NCBI GenBank assembly: GCA_017445755.1
Contig: JAFSSE010000036.1
Location: forward strand, 1 to 64,000
Length of the DNA: 64,000 nucleotides
Direction of reading: 5' to 3'
DNA from: Bacteroidales bacterium
GTDB taxonomy: Bacteria; Bacteroidota; Bacteroidia; Bacteroidales; UBA932
The position numbers were made by a program, and so were the translations under genes. The notes under the pieces were generated by a model that made no database searches, was not told the DNA's origin, and saw only the letters and a program-made list of their open reading frames with translations. Below, one piece after another: positions 18,785 to 28,198 of this stretch (positions within the stretch are counted from its first letter, which is position 1; each line of letters starts with the position of its first letter).

Positions 18785-19314
18785 GCGTCCTCCGGTCCTT
18801 TGACTTTCCCATTGACTCTTACACCGACGATGTCCAAAGCATCGCCGAAGCAACGATTCGCCGCTTCGGAGCCCGGGAATGGAAGCTGGTCCTCCTGACC
18901 AACGAGATCCACGGCCACCTCGGTATCTACTCCACCCTCGGGGCCAAGATGGGCCTTTGCGCCGAAGAGCTGCTCGGCGACTCGGAAGGCAGTCTTTCCG
19001 TCCTTTCCTATGCCGGATTCCGACCGCCCGTGAGCTGCCTGAACGACGGCCTCCAGATCAGTACGGGCGCGACCCTGGGTCACGGCCTCATCCGGGTCTC
19101 CGACGAAAAAGCAAGGCCCGAAGCCGCCTTTACAAAAGACGGTAAAACAATCCTTCTGCGTCTGAAAAAAGAATACCGGGAACGTATCGAAGAAGATATC
19201 CGGGAAGGGGTCTCCCGCTTCGGACACTCTCCCGAGTATTGGGATTACGTCCGCTCCCTCGCTCTCCGCTATTGGAGCGAGTGGGACCGGACTCTGATTT
19301 TTGATTGTCTGTGA
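18778..19314 (+). CDS. FmdE family protein
   Basis: 178-aa cytoplasmic protein resembling formylmethanofuran dehydrogenase subunit E-like proteins. Seen: EIHGHLGIYSTLGAKMG with the conserved His/Gly pattern, PVSCLNDGLQISTGATLGHG with Cys and Asp of the putative metal site. The family is widespread in organisms without methanogenesis and its reaction is not established; a metal-binding or molybdopterin-related role is often assumed. Translationally overlapped with the upstream S-component-like gene, which hints that both handle the same ligand. Confidence 0.8.
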   Translation: MVGVLRSFDFPIDSYTDDVQSIAEATIRRFGAREWKLVLLTNEIHGHLGIYSTLGAKMGLCAEELLGDSEGSLSVLSYAGFRPPVSCLNDGLQISTGATLGHGLIRVSDEKARPEAAFTKDGKTILLRLKKEYRERIEEDIREGVSRFGHSPEYWDYVRSLALRYWSEWDRTLIFDCL

Positions 19315-19374
19315 GAAGGATATCCCCTCCGCCAACCGGCAGAAAAAGGGAATACCGAAAATGATTCTCGACAG

Positions 19375-19405
19375 TTGCCTTTTACCATGAAGAGTCGTAT
19401 CTTGC
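19375..19405 (+). promoter_or_regulatory. probable promoter of the second RHS module
   Basis: TTG 19375-19377, 20-bp spacer, TATCTTGC 19398-19405. The -7 element departs from TAnnTTTG at the third T, but spacing and position 20 bp before the ATG are right. Confidence 0.4.
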
Positions 19406-19425
19406 TTCCGTAAAATACGTTGTCC

Positions 19426-22400
19426 ATGAACTTTGCGCGATTATCAGGTCGGTGTCAGCATTCCCTGCCGAAAGCGGGCTGTGCCTGCCTTATTGCACTT
19501 TCCCAGCTCCTCTTAGGGAACTCTCCGGCCATGGCTTACGGTAGCGGCGGAAAAACTGCGGCGATGCACGAGCTTTGCTCCTCCGGTATCCTGAATCCTT
19601 CCAGCCCCGGTGTCGCGTCAATGATAAAGTACGGAGAGGATTTTGCCCTGAACTTGAATCAGGGTACACTTGGATTGCAGATACCAATATACGACTACTC
19701 GGACGAGCGCTTTTCCTTGGGAGTTTCCCTTGGATATTCCGGCGGAGGATACCGTCCGAACAGTTCGTCGGGGCCCTGTGGAATGGGCTGGAACCTTGTC
19801 TGCGGAGGAGCGATAACCCGCGAGGTTCGAGGCATCCCGGACGAAGAAGGCTGGACTTCAACAGACATGTATAGTTTCCATAACCGGAACTACAATGGAC
19901 AATCCGAGGGCGGATCTGTTCCGAACATGTTCGGCTGGGCGTCCCTTTATGACACCACCCGGGTGGCCTCCCTCTACCCTGATACATACCGATTCAGCAC
20001 TACCGGTTATTTCCGGGATTATGCGTATACTGGGAAGGCAGGGGCTGATTATATGCCGATATGGGGATACAATACCAGCACCGGCTGGGCTACGGCTCCT
20101 TCGTACGAGACCTTTCCGGATCTGTTCCATTTTTCATTCCTCGGGCGGACGGGCTCATTCATTCTTCAGCCGGACGGGGTTATCAATGTGTTTGGGACGG
20201 AGGACAGTCCGCTCAATTACACAGTGACGGCCCAGCTGACCCGGAATGACGGTTTCCTCTCCTTTACGATCAAGACGGAGGATAACTGCGTTTACACTTT
20301 CGGAGGGCCTGCCGGACGTGAATTGTCCGATTCATACAATAAACTGGGCACAACGGAAGACCTAACTCTCTGTTCCACCTGGCTGCTTACCGGCATAGAG
20401 GCGCCCGATGGCCGGACGGTCTCTTTTACCTACGGGGAGACGGAGACCCAATATACCTTTACTCCCACCTATACCTACGACAAGACTGACCTGGATCCCG
20501 ATGATCCAGAATATGACGAGGAAGAAGGGGACCAGTCGGACAGCCACCACTCCCTCTTCATCCAGACCGTTCCTACCGTTAGCCGCGTTTTTTCCCGCCT
20601 TCTGACCCGGATCGGCATTACAGGCCGTGCGGAGATACTGTTCCAGTACGGTGACAAGGTTGGAGAACCGGGGGCTGACGACACGCGCAATAAACTCGAG
20701 AGGATAACTGTCCGTTCTCTTCATAGCGGAGATACGGTCAGGACGGCTGTACTCTGTTACCGGCTGTCCGGAACTCCCGTGCCTTCGTATCCGTCTTCAG
20801 GATCGGGTATAACATTCCTCAGCGAGGTCATTATCCCGGGAACAGGAATCTACCGGATGGAGTATGAGGACGAAGAGTCGACGGCTTTTCCGCCTTTGAA
20901 TACATACGCCGTCGACTGGATGGGCTTCTACAATGCTGATGCCACCCAGAGCGCGAGTTCATCTTCGTTCTGCCCTTCCCGATCCGTTCTCAGCGCCGGT
21001 ACGGACCTTCGCTGGAACGTACAGATCCGTAAGGGTAACTTGGCTGCAGCGAAGATGGGCGCGCTCAGGAAGCTGGTTTACCCAACAGGAGGATCCTCAG
21101 AGTTTGACTATGAGTTAAACACTTACGCGACGGATCTGGTGTATCCTCAGGCCATCAGCACGTCGGCTCCTGGGTATGGGATCCGTCTTTCCGAAATCCG
21201 GAACACTGATGCGGACGGATGTTTTGTCAACCGCCGTCATTTTTTCTATGAAGGAGTGGACGGCCGGTCATCAGGAACCCAGCTCTGGCGTCCGTGCATT
21301 TATAGCGAGTATACCGCAGTTTCCTCATCTTATGATCAGGTTTATCACCAGACAGTGAGTACGGCGGATAATTTTCCGTACTCGAGGGGCTCGTTCATGG
21401 AGTACGCCAGGGTTCTGGAAACAGAGGAAGGAGGAAAAGGAACGGTCGGCAGGTCCATTACGGAGTATTGCTACAGTTCCTATGAGAGTGCCCAGTACCG
21501 TGATATCCTGTCGGACTGGGATGACGAAGCATCGTTCCCGTTTGGAACCTGGTATTATCAGGTCAATGATGAGTCTGTGCTGAACACGCGGGCCAGGACG
21601 GAAGCCGGGACATATCTTCTTTCGCGCCTTGGGGGACGGCTTCTCAGCAGGACGGAGTATTCCGACGACCTGTATCATCCGGTCCGGAAAACAGTAAACA
21701 ACTATTCGTCAAATTCCCGCACCGCCGCGGTCATCGTCGATGACATGCAGTATGGTTACTCTGTGAAGTACAACATTTCTCACGAAGACCCTTACTTGAG
21801 GGAAGCCATAACATATGAGTATACCCCGGCCGGGGCCGAAATGGGGGTTCAGACGCAAACCTATACCCTGGGGTCGGACTTCCGGATTTCAAGCGAGTCT
21901 TCAGTGGACAGCCGGGGAGATGTGCTGACAACGACTTACACTTACTTCAGCCCCTGTCCTTCCAATTTGAGCGAAGTGAAGACTGTCCGGACCGCCTCCT
22001 CTGGCACAGGTTCTGTCGTGGAGGGCGTTCGACGTACATATATTGGGGTGGAAGGCATGGACGGGCTGTTCATCCCGGTTGCCGTCTATGCTTCCGACAC
22101 CGGGGGCTCCACCACTTTTTACCGCCTCGAATCATCCTGCCGGGAGTGGACTGGTTCCGGTCTGCCTCTGGAGATAGTGGACAAGGCGGGGATATCGACA
22201 TGCATATTATGGGGTTACGGAGGCATGTATCCTGTCGCAAAGATTGTCGGTAAAACATACGAAGATCTTTGTGAGGAAGTTCCCTCTGCCGGAACAGGCA
22301 TGTTTTCCGGAGCACTTCCTGACGGAATTAGGACTGCGCTGAGGGCCCTCCAAGGGGTGGAGGTTACCACCTGGGAGTGGGCTCCCCTTCTCGGTATGAC

Positions 22401-22530
22401 TTCGGCAACCGGCCCGTCCGGGAAGAAGGTTTCTTACGAATACGACTCCTACGGACGCCTGGTCCGGACGAAGGACAATGCTTCCCGCGACCTCAAGAGG
22501 TACGAGTACGGAATCCTGACTGATGAATAG
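19426..22530 (+). CDS. RHS-associated exported partner protein (1034 aa)
   Basis: Paralogue in layout of the 989-aa protein at 2953-5922. A signal peptide is seen (ALSQLLLGNSPAMA). The N-terminal domain shows LNLNQGTLGLQIPIYDYSD and GPCGMGWNLVCGGAITREVRG; an Asp/Glu-rich insertion follows near 20490-20550 (TDLDPDDPEYDEEEGDQSD). The C-terminus has YD-type repeats, ending YEYDSYGRLVRTKDNASRD. The ATG at 19426 is taken; a TTG two codons earlier is possible. The gene overlaps a possible early ATG of the RHS gene (22523), so the pair is co-expressed. Inferred role: surface or periplasmic shell partner of the RHS effector protein; no enzymatic motif recognised. Confidence 0.85.
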   Translation: MNFARLSGRCQHSLPKAGCACLIALSQLLLGNSPAMAYGSGGKTAAMHELCSSGILNPSSPGVASMIKYGEDFALNLNQGTLGLQIPIYDYSDERFSLGVSLGYSGGGYRPNSSSGPCGMGWNLVCGGAITREVRGIPDEEGWTSTDMYSFHNRNYNGQSEGGSVPNMFGWASLYDTTRVASLYPDTYRFSTTGYFRDYAYTGKAGADYMPIWGYNTSTGWATAPSYETFPDLFHFSFLGRTGSFILQPDGVINVFGTEDSPLNYTVTAQLTRNDGFLSFTIKTEDNCVYTFGGPAGRELSDSYNKLGTTEDLTLCSTWLLTGIEAPDGRTVSFTYGETETQYTFTPTYTYDKTDLDPDDPEYDEEEGDQSDSHHSLFIQTVPTVSRVFSRLLTRIGITGRAEILFQYGDKVGEPGADDTRNKLERITVRSLHSGDTVRTAVLCYRLSGTPVPSYPSSGSGITFLSEVIIPGTGIYRMEYEDEESTAFPPLNTYAVDWMGFYNADATQSASSSSFCPSRSVLSAGTDLRWNVQIRKGNLAAAKMGALRKLVYPTGGSSEFDYELNTYATDLVYPQAISTSAPGYGIRLSEIRNTDADGCFVNRRHFFYEGVDGRSSGTQLWRPCIYSEYTAVSSSYDQVYHQTVSTADNFPYSRGSFMEYARVLETEEGGKGTVGRSITEYCYSSYESAQYRDILSDWDDEASFPFGTWYYQVNDESVLNTRARTEAGTYLLSRLGGRLLSRTEYSDDLYHPVRKTVNNYSSNSRTAAVIVDDMQYGYSVKYNISHEDPYLREAITYEYTPAGAEMGVQTQTYTLGSDFRISSESSVDSRGDVLTTTYTYFSPCPSNLSEVKTVRTASSGTGSVVEGVRRTYIGVEGMDGLFIPVAVYASDTGGSTTFYRLESSCREWTGSGLPLEIVDKAGISTCILWGYGGMYPVAKIVGKTYEDLCEEVPSAGTGMFSGALPDGIRTALRALQGVEVTTWEWAPLLGMTSATGPSGKKVSYEYDSYGRLVRTKDNASRDLKRYEYGILTDE

Positions 22531-22540
22531 GGAGGAGAGC

Positions 22541-25500
22541 ATGAAGAAACGGTTTATACAAAGGATTCTTGCGGTTCTGCTCCTGGTTCTGGCAACAGGA
22601 CTGTGGGCTGGCGCCACTACGACCTACAATGTCTCCTGGAATGTCGGGGGCTACAATGTCAATATCCCGGTGTCATCGGATGAGGAACGGTCGAGTGACG
22701 TTTATAACGCAGTAAGCTCACATATATCTTCCTCAGGGTACGGGTGGATCTACCTTGTGTCCGTCGAGTCTGGAGAGTCGAGCGAAGAATGGGAGCTATG
22801 CTTCAGTATAACGAACAATACGACGGGAACCAGCCGGGAAGCGTCTTTCACCCCGTGGGGATTCCGCATCATTCAGACGGCGCAGACGTTGACTCCGACA
22901 ATGTCTCCACCAAGCGGATACCTGTTCCGTATCAATCCCGGCGGTCTTGTTTCCTTCACAGTCGGAAACCTATCCTCCGACAGGACCGTATCCCTGATCC
23001 GCACTCCAATCGGCGGTGGCGCATCAGAAACGGTCAAGACCCTGACCATCCACGCTCCGTCCGAGACCTTCTCCGAGCAGTTGGAAGACGGAAACTATGT
23101 CCTCTCCACGCTCGGACTGATTTTTACCGTACGCTATTCCGAAGAGTACTACTACAAGTATTCGTTTTCCCCGTCGTATTCTGTCTACTCCATCCCCGCA
23201 GACGGGGGCTCGCTGCACCTTTCCCTTAACTTCTGCCTGGACGAGGACGGGGAGGAAATGGTGATAGAATCCGAGGACGATATCGCTTTCCTGCAGGACA
23301 TCTTTGACGATTTGAACGGCGGATATGTCCCGGGCTGGGATCCCGAGGGTATCCTTCTGACGGCAGGGTATGACGATTCCGAAGGGGCCTGTGTGGACAT
23401 CGTCTGCGGCCCCAACATGGGTCCTTCGACCCGGACCTGGGATACGGGGCTGAAACGGTACGGCTTCTCCGGGAGCACGGTCCGATTCTCCCAGGCGGGC
23501 GGAGGGGATATCGCCAAGGTCCAGATTTCCAATGTCAGTTCCCATCCCCGGCTGAACAATACCCAGTACGGGGTGACCTACACATTGACGGATGGAGAAC
23601 GCAGCCTCTCGCTTACCGGCACGGGATATCCCATGGCTTTTTCTCTCTCCGGATACTGGCCGTCCTGGTCGATCTATGCGTCATTCAGCGGAAAAGAAAG
23701 GTTCATTGGCAGTTATCTTTCCGAGAACGACACGGTCCCCCAGGAGGGAGAGTTAGAGGGAGAAGGGGCCAACTTTATCAGGGAATACAGTTACAACGAC
23801 AACGGGACGGCCTCCCTTGTGGCAAGGTACTATGACGGACTCGGATACGAGAAGGAGACGGTCGATGCGGAGGGTTCCGGTGACGAGACTCTCGATGTCA
23901 TCGGCCTTACCCGCAACGACCACCTCCGTCGTCCATGGCGCCAATACCAGCCCTTCGCGATTGGCCAGGAGACGCCGGGGAGCTACTATGCCTCCCCTTA
24001 TCCCGAGCAGCAATGCTGGTGGAGCGGGGAAGGGGTTGCCGAAGAGGGGTACGAGACTGCCTACCGGACTCTAAAGTACGAGTCTGCCGGTAGCGGAAGG
24101 GTCCTTTCAGAAGCTTTCCCGGGATACGGGTACCATGAGGAGGCAAGAAGGACTCGATATGACTACAGGGGAAACGATTCTGAAGAGATTAAACTGCTAT
24201 CCATGGACAACAGCGGCGGCCTGTCCTGGTCGGGGTACTATGACGCCGGAACGCTTTCCGGAGTTGAAACCCTTGACGGAGACGGGAACCGCTCGCTTGT
24301 ATGGACGGACCGGGACGGACGGACGGTTGCGGAACAGAGCTGGTTTGTCGACGCTAATGAGCAGGAGCAGGAGGTTGAGACGCTTTATGTATACGACGAC
24401 GTCGGACGGCTCCGTCTGGTTGTCAGCCCCGAAGGGGCGGCCCTTCTCTCCTGGGGTGTTACGTATGCGCCATCGTCCGTCCTCGTTACCCAGTATTGTT
24501 ACAGTGACACCTACGACTCCCGGAACCGTCTGACGGAACGGCGTCTTCCCGGGGCAGGAGTAGAGTACAGCGTATACGATGCCGGAGACAGACCCGTACT
24601 CTTCCAGGATGGCAACATGCGGCAGGACGGAAAATGGAAGGCAAGCTATTACGATGGCATCGGACGGCTCATTCGAGAAGACCTTCGACCCGGAGGAAAC
24701 TACTCCCGGGCACAGATACAGGCCGGTTTCGACGGGGCGGGGACCCATACGGTCTACACCGATTCGACGGCCGCGACCCTGCTGAGACAGTATATTTACG
24801 ACGAATATCCCCAGGATCTTGACAGCCGCCTGTCCTATCGGCAGGATACCCTGACCGGGACCGGTGCGGCGGACAGAAGGAAAATCTCCGGGAAGGGACT
24901 TCTTGTTGCAGAAAAACTCAACTTGCTGGGGACTTCCCAGTATGCCTTCCGGGTACATTACTATGATGCGGAAGACAATGAGATCCAGACGGTAATGCTT
25001 TACCCGGACGGGACTCTCCTTAGAACGAGCGTCCTGTATGACCGACAGGGAAGAATGCTTGGAATGCGGGAAGAGCGAACAAGAGGAAGCAGTGGCAGTT
25101 CTGCTGTATTGAATACTGATTATGAGCTTGACAGCCATGGCCGCCTCACACGGCACTCCTCGTCCCTGTCCGTAGCGGAAAACGGCCGGAGCGCCAGCGC
25201 CAGATGCAGCGCCTTGTACAGTTTCGACGAAATCAACCGTCCATCCTCCATTCGGACCGGCGCGGTTACCACATATCTTTACCACGCACAGCAGGGCTGG
25301 GAAAACCGCAGGGTTGCATATGCAGGAGCCATTCCTGTATTTCAGTCCTCCCTTATCTTTGAAAGGGATCTTGATGAGGAGGACCCGCAGTCACAGTTCC
25401 ACAACGCCCCATCCTGGACAGGAAATGTCTCTGCCTGGCAGTGGTCCCATCGCAACGGCACGCCACTTACCGGGGTCTACGCCTATGACGGGCTGTCCCG

Positions 25501-26875
25501 GCTCATTGAATCGCGGCAGTACTCGGGTTATACCATAAGCAATCTCTACCGGGAGAATCTCTCCTACGACAGAAACGGGAATATAACTTGGCTGCATCGT
25601 AATAACGGCTCTTCATACGGGGAGACATTCAACCGGTCATATCTCGGGAATCACTGTACCGCCTGGTCATACGACTCTAACGGGAACCTGACCTCGATGC
25701 AGCCGGGAGACCAGGAGGAATTTCCGCTTGTCGGATACAATATTCTCAACCTCCCCAAGACAATTGACGGAATCGACGATGACCACAGTGTCATCCGCTA
25801 CCTTGCCGACGGGACGAAGGTATCGGCGATGGCGTATGAGGACGGATATCTCTATGCGGGGCCGTTCCGCTTCTACACGGACGGCTTAGGCGAAGTCTTC
25901 GAAAGCGCCGCGACAGCGGAAGGAAGGACCGTAAATCCGGATTTCTTTTCGGGCTCCCTGGCACTCTCTCCCCGCTACTTCATCAAAGACCACCTTGGCA
26001 GCACACGTGCCGTAGTCGACACCCTCGGAACGGTCCTGGAGGAAGCGGATTTCCTTCCGTATGGAGAAAAATGCGACAATCCGCTTCTCCTCTCGGGAGA
26101 AAATTCTTATCTTTACGGCGGCAAGGAATTGCACGAGACGTTCTTTAACATACCGTGGTACGACAGCGGGAAGCGTTTCCAGACTACTGAGGGCGTCTTC
26201 GCATCCATGGATCCGCTCTACTGGAAGCATTACTCCGTCACCCCCTACTCATACTGCAACGGAAATCCACTGAGATACATCGATCCGGAAGGGGCAGATT
26301 TCTGGGACAAGGTGTTGGGCTATACGATAGGACTTGCCACAAACTTCATCCCATTCTCGGGCAATTTGAGAGATGTATATGCTCCAACAGATCCTACGGA
26401 TTACAACAACGCATTAAAAATGGCGGATAGCGTTTCTGAAGTTGCAGGAAGCGCAATGGTCGTAGGAGGAGCGGCCGCTGTCGCGGCCGGGTCTGCCACA
26501 GCAGAAGCCGGATTAATCGTTTCTGCTACTGGCATCGGCTCTACTGCAGGATTAGTAACAGTTGCCGCCGGTGGAGTTATTGATGTGACAGGTACCTTAT
26601 CTGTAACGGCTGGAACTGCTGTGGTTTTAAGTGCCAGAAACAATTCATCAAAGGGGTATGAACGAGGAAAAGTAAGCGGAAAGAATGAACGTCACGGCGA
26701 TAATGGGAGGTCTCTTTCAAAAAGTCAAGAAAGGATTCGAGAGCTAAAATTAGAGCTTCAGAATAGCAAGTCAAGAAAGGAAAGGCAAAGAATTAAAAAG
26801 ACTATTGATAATATAAAACAAGACGCAGGCAGGAAAGAGCGCGGTGAAGAACATAGTAGGATGCACAAGAGATAA
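22541..26875 (+). CDS. RHS-repeat core protein with variable C-terminal putative toxin
   Basis: 1444 aa. Signal peptide (IQRILAVLLLVLATGLWAGA), then two N-terminal beta regions ending SFTPWGFRIIQTAQ and FSGSTVRFSQAGG that resemble BACON-type domains, then many YD repeats (YVYDDVGRLRLVVS, YSYDSNGNL-like). The RHS-associated core lies near residues 1146-1250: YFIKDHLGSTRAVVDTLG, LPYGEK, SMDPLYWKHYSVTPYSYCNG and finally YIDPEG. After this the sequence changes: a Gly/Ala/Val-rich hydrophobic stretch (about residues 1285-1345), then a Lys/Arg-rich tail (KSQERIRELKLEL and the final GEEHSRMHKR) encoded by AT-richer DNA. Family knowledge: such tails are exchangeable toxins; toxin activity here is inferred and the fold was not recognised. 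ATG 22541 is preferred over 22523 because it begins the signal peptide directly. Confidence 0.87.
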   Translation: MKKRFIQRILAVLLLVLATGLWAGATTTYNVSWNVGGYNVNIPVSSDEERSSDVYNAVSSHISSSGYGWIYLVSVESGESSEEWELCFSITNNTTGTSREASFTPWGFRIIQTAQTLTPTMSPPSGYLFRINPGGLVSFTVGNLSSDRTVSLIRTPIGGGASETVKTLTIHAPSETFSEQLEDGNYVLSTLGLIFTVRYSEEYYYKYSFSPSYSVYSIPADGGSLHLSLNFCLDEDGEEMVIESEDDIAFLQDIFDDLNGGYVPGWDPEGILLTAGYDDSEGACVDIVCGPNMGPSTRTWDTGLKRYGFSGSTVRFSQAGGGDIAKVQISNVSSHPRLNNTQYGVTYTLTDGERSLSLTGTGYPMAFSLSGYWPSWSIYASFSGKERFIGSYLSENDTVPQEGELEGEGANFIREYSYNDNGTASLVARYYDGLGYEKETVDAEGSGDETLDVIGLTRNDHLRRPWRQYQPFAIGQETPGSYYASPYPEQQCWWSGEGVAEEGYETAYRTLKYESAGSGRVLSEAFPGYGYHEEARRTRYDYRGNDSEEIKLLSMDNSGGLSWSGYYDAGTLSGVETLDGDGNRSLVWTDRDGRTVAEQSWFVDANEQEQEVETLYVYDDVGRLRLVVSPEGAALLSWGVTYAPSSVLVTQYCYSDTYDSRNRLTERRLPGAGVEYSVYDAGDRPVLFQDGNMRQDGKWKASYYDGIGRLIREDLRPGGNYSRAQIQAGFDGAGTHTVYTDSTAATLLRQYIYDEYPQDLDSRLSYRQDTLTGTGAADRRKISGKGLLVAEKLNLLGTSQYAFRVHYYDAEDNEIQTVMLYPDGTLLRTSVLYDRQGRMLGMREERTRGSSGSSAVLNTDYELDSHGRLTRHSSSLSVAENGRSASARCSALYSFDEINRPSSIRTGAVTTYLYHAQQGWENRRVAYAGAIPVFQSSLIFERDLDEEDPQSQFHNAPSWTGNVSAWQWSHRNGTPLTGVYAYDGLSRLIESRQYSGYTISNLYRENLSYDRNGNITWLHRNNGSSYGETFNRSYLGNHCTAWSYDSNGNLTSMQPGDQEEFPLVGYNILNLPKTIDGIDDDHSVIRYLADGTKVSAMAYEDGYLYAGPFRFYTDGLGEVFESAATAEGRTVNPDFFSGSLALSPRYFIKDHLGSTRAVVDTLGTVLEEADFLPYGEKCDNPLLLSGENSYLYGGKELHETFFNIPWYDSGKRFQTTEGVFASMDPLYWKHYSVTPYSYCNGNPLRYIDPEGADFWDKVLGYTIGLATNFIPFSGNLRDVYAPTDPTDYNNALKMADSVSEVAGSAMVVGGAAAVAAGSATAEAGLIVSATGIGSTAGLVTVAAGGVIDVTGTLSVTAGTAVVLSARNNSSKGYERGKVSGKNERHGDNGRSLSKSQERIRELKLELQNSKSRKERQRIKKTIDNIKQDAGRKERGEEHSRMHKR

Positions 26876-26879
26876 GATT

Positions 26880-27332
26880 ATGAAAAAAAAGAATAACCGA
26901 GAGAAAAAAGGCCTTGTGCTGCATGTCTCTTATGATGATTATATCATCGGTTCAAACATAAAATCATACCTAAATCGAAAACACTGGAAAATGCATACAA
27001 CAACACTAGGTGAAGAGGAAGATAGTTATAGTTTTGAAGATGATGCTGTTTCAGCTTGGTGTGATACGGATGGGATTATTCATGTTATTATTTGTAACAA
27101 AACATGCATTTATAACGGAGTAGAATTGATAGGAATGAAGTTTTCGGATTTCATTGATATTATTCAAGAGCAACCGTATTATCACGATATAATTTATTTG
27201 GAAGGTAAAGTTAGGGGTCAAAACCAACACGTATATGAATTCGATAAATGCGGCTTGCAGGTGTGGACATGGAGAAACAGGATACGTACTATTATACTAG
27301 GAGATGAGTCTGAGGATGATACTGAAGAATAG
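26880..27332 (+). CDS. putative immunity protein for the RHS tail
   Basis: 150-aa protein with no recognised family. It starts 4 bp after the RHS stop, is encoded by strikingly AT-rich DNA unlike the core genes, has no signal peptide, and ends in an acidic tail (GDESEDDTEE), complementary in charge to the very basic RHS C-terminus. Position, size and composition are those of a cognate immunity gene; there is no direct proof. An earlier in-frame ATG at 26844 would overlap the RHS gene by 32 bp. The stop at 27330-27332 is directly followed by the truncated recombinase. Confidence 0.6.
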   Translation: MKKKNNREKKGLVLHVSYDDYIIGSNIKSYLNRKHWKMHTTTLGEEEDSYSFEDDAVSAWCDTDGIIHVIICNKTCIYNGVELIGMKFSDFIDIIQEQPYYHDIIYLEGKVRGQNQHVYEFDKCGLQVWTWRNRIRTIILGDESEDDTEE

Positions 27333-27334
27333 CT

Positions 27335-28198
27335 TTTATTACGATCCAAGCAGTCCGGCTTTTCGCCCAGGATCTCCAACGTATTGGCGACTATCGTCTG
27401 TACCTGAGCGAGTTCCTGCATCATCTTGGAACTGAAGGTGTCCGGCATAAGGAGGAGATAGCAGAGAAGCATATCGTGTCCTTTGTTCTGACACACCCGA
27501 CCAATAAGGTGAATATCGTATCCGCACTGCGGGCGTTGTTCCGGCTCTGGAAAGAGGAACACATCCTAGAGCGTGACTTCAGCCAGTTCTTCGAATCGTT
27601 CCGTGTTAGGCATCCCGAACGGGTTCCGTCGTTCTTCACCAAGGAAGAGGTGATGCGCATTGAGAACTCTATATCACGGAGCAGTGCCGTAGGCAAACGC
27701 AACTATGCTATGACTCTTCTCGCATCCCGGCTTGGCCTAAGGGCATCTGACATAGAGAATCTCCGACTCAACCAGATAGACTGGGATAACAACTTAATAA
27801 CACTTACCATGCAGAAGACCCAAAAGGTCATACAGTTGCTGCTTCTGGCAGAGGTCGGAAACGCCACCATCGACTATCTCCGGAACGGACGTCCAAAGAC
27901 GGAGCTTGACCAGGTGTTCCTCTCAAGCCGTGCCCCTTATATCGGAGCTACGAAATCCTGTGTATGTGCTGCCATACAAAATGCCATCATCACATCCGGC
28001 GTCGATGTCAATCTCAAGCATCACGGACCTCATTCGCTCCGCCACTCGCTGGCAAATGCCATGCTGCACGAGGCGGCATCACTTCCGGTGATATCGGAGT
28101 CCTTGGGACACCGGCATACCGATACGACCATGGTATACCTGAAAATCGACATCCCGTTATTGAGCTGTCCGAGGAATGGCAGAAAATATTATCCATAA
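27335..28198 (+). pseudogene. 5'-truncated tyrosine recombinase A
   Basis: A tyrosine recombinase frame, recognisable from about 27335 (FAQDLQRIGDYRLYLSEF) with no ATG upstream; the first usable start is GTG 27476. The catalytic set is complete: Arg in SRLGLRASDIENL, HxxR in HGPHSLRHSLA, and H...Y in LGHRHTDTTMVYLKID. After DTTMVYLKIDIP (about 28150) the frame runs out of family sequence into 13 unrelated codons that are the out-of-frame start of recombinase B. So the gene has lost its N-terminus and its extreme C-terminus. Tandem recombinases of this type form cassettes in Bacteroidetes mobile elements. Function is doubtful, though a GTG-started catalytic domain might still be made. Confidence 0.72.

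Noticed and set aside
27964..28150. extension of recombinase B upstream of 28150
   Set aside because: This part of the frame overlaps the catalytic end of recombinase A out of frame and shows no recombinase similarity.
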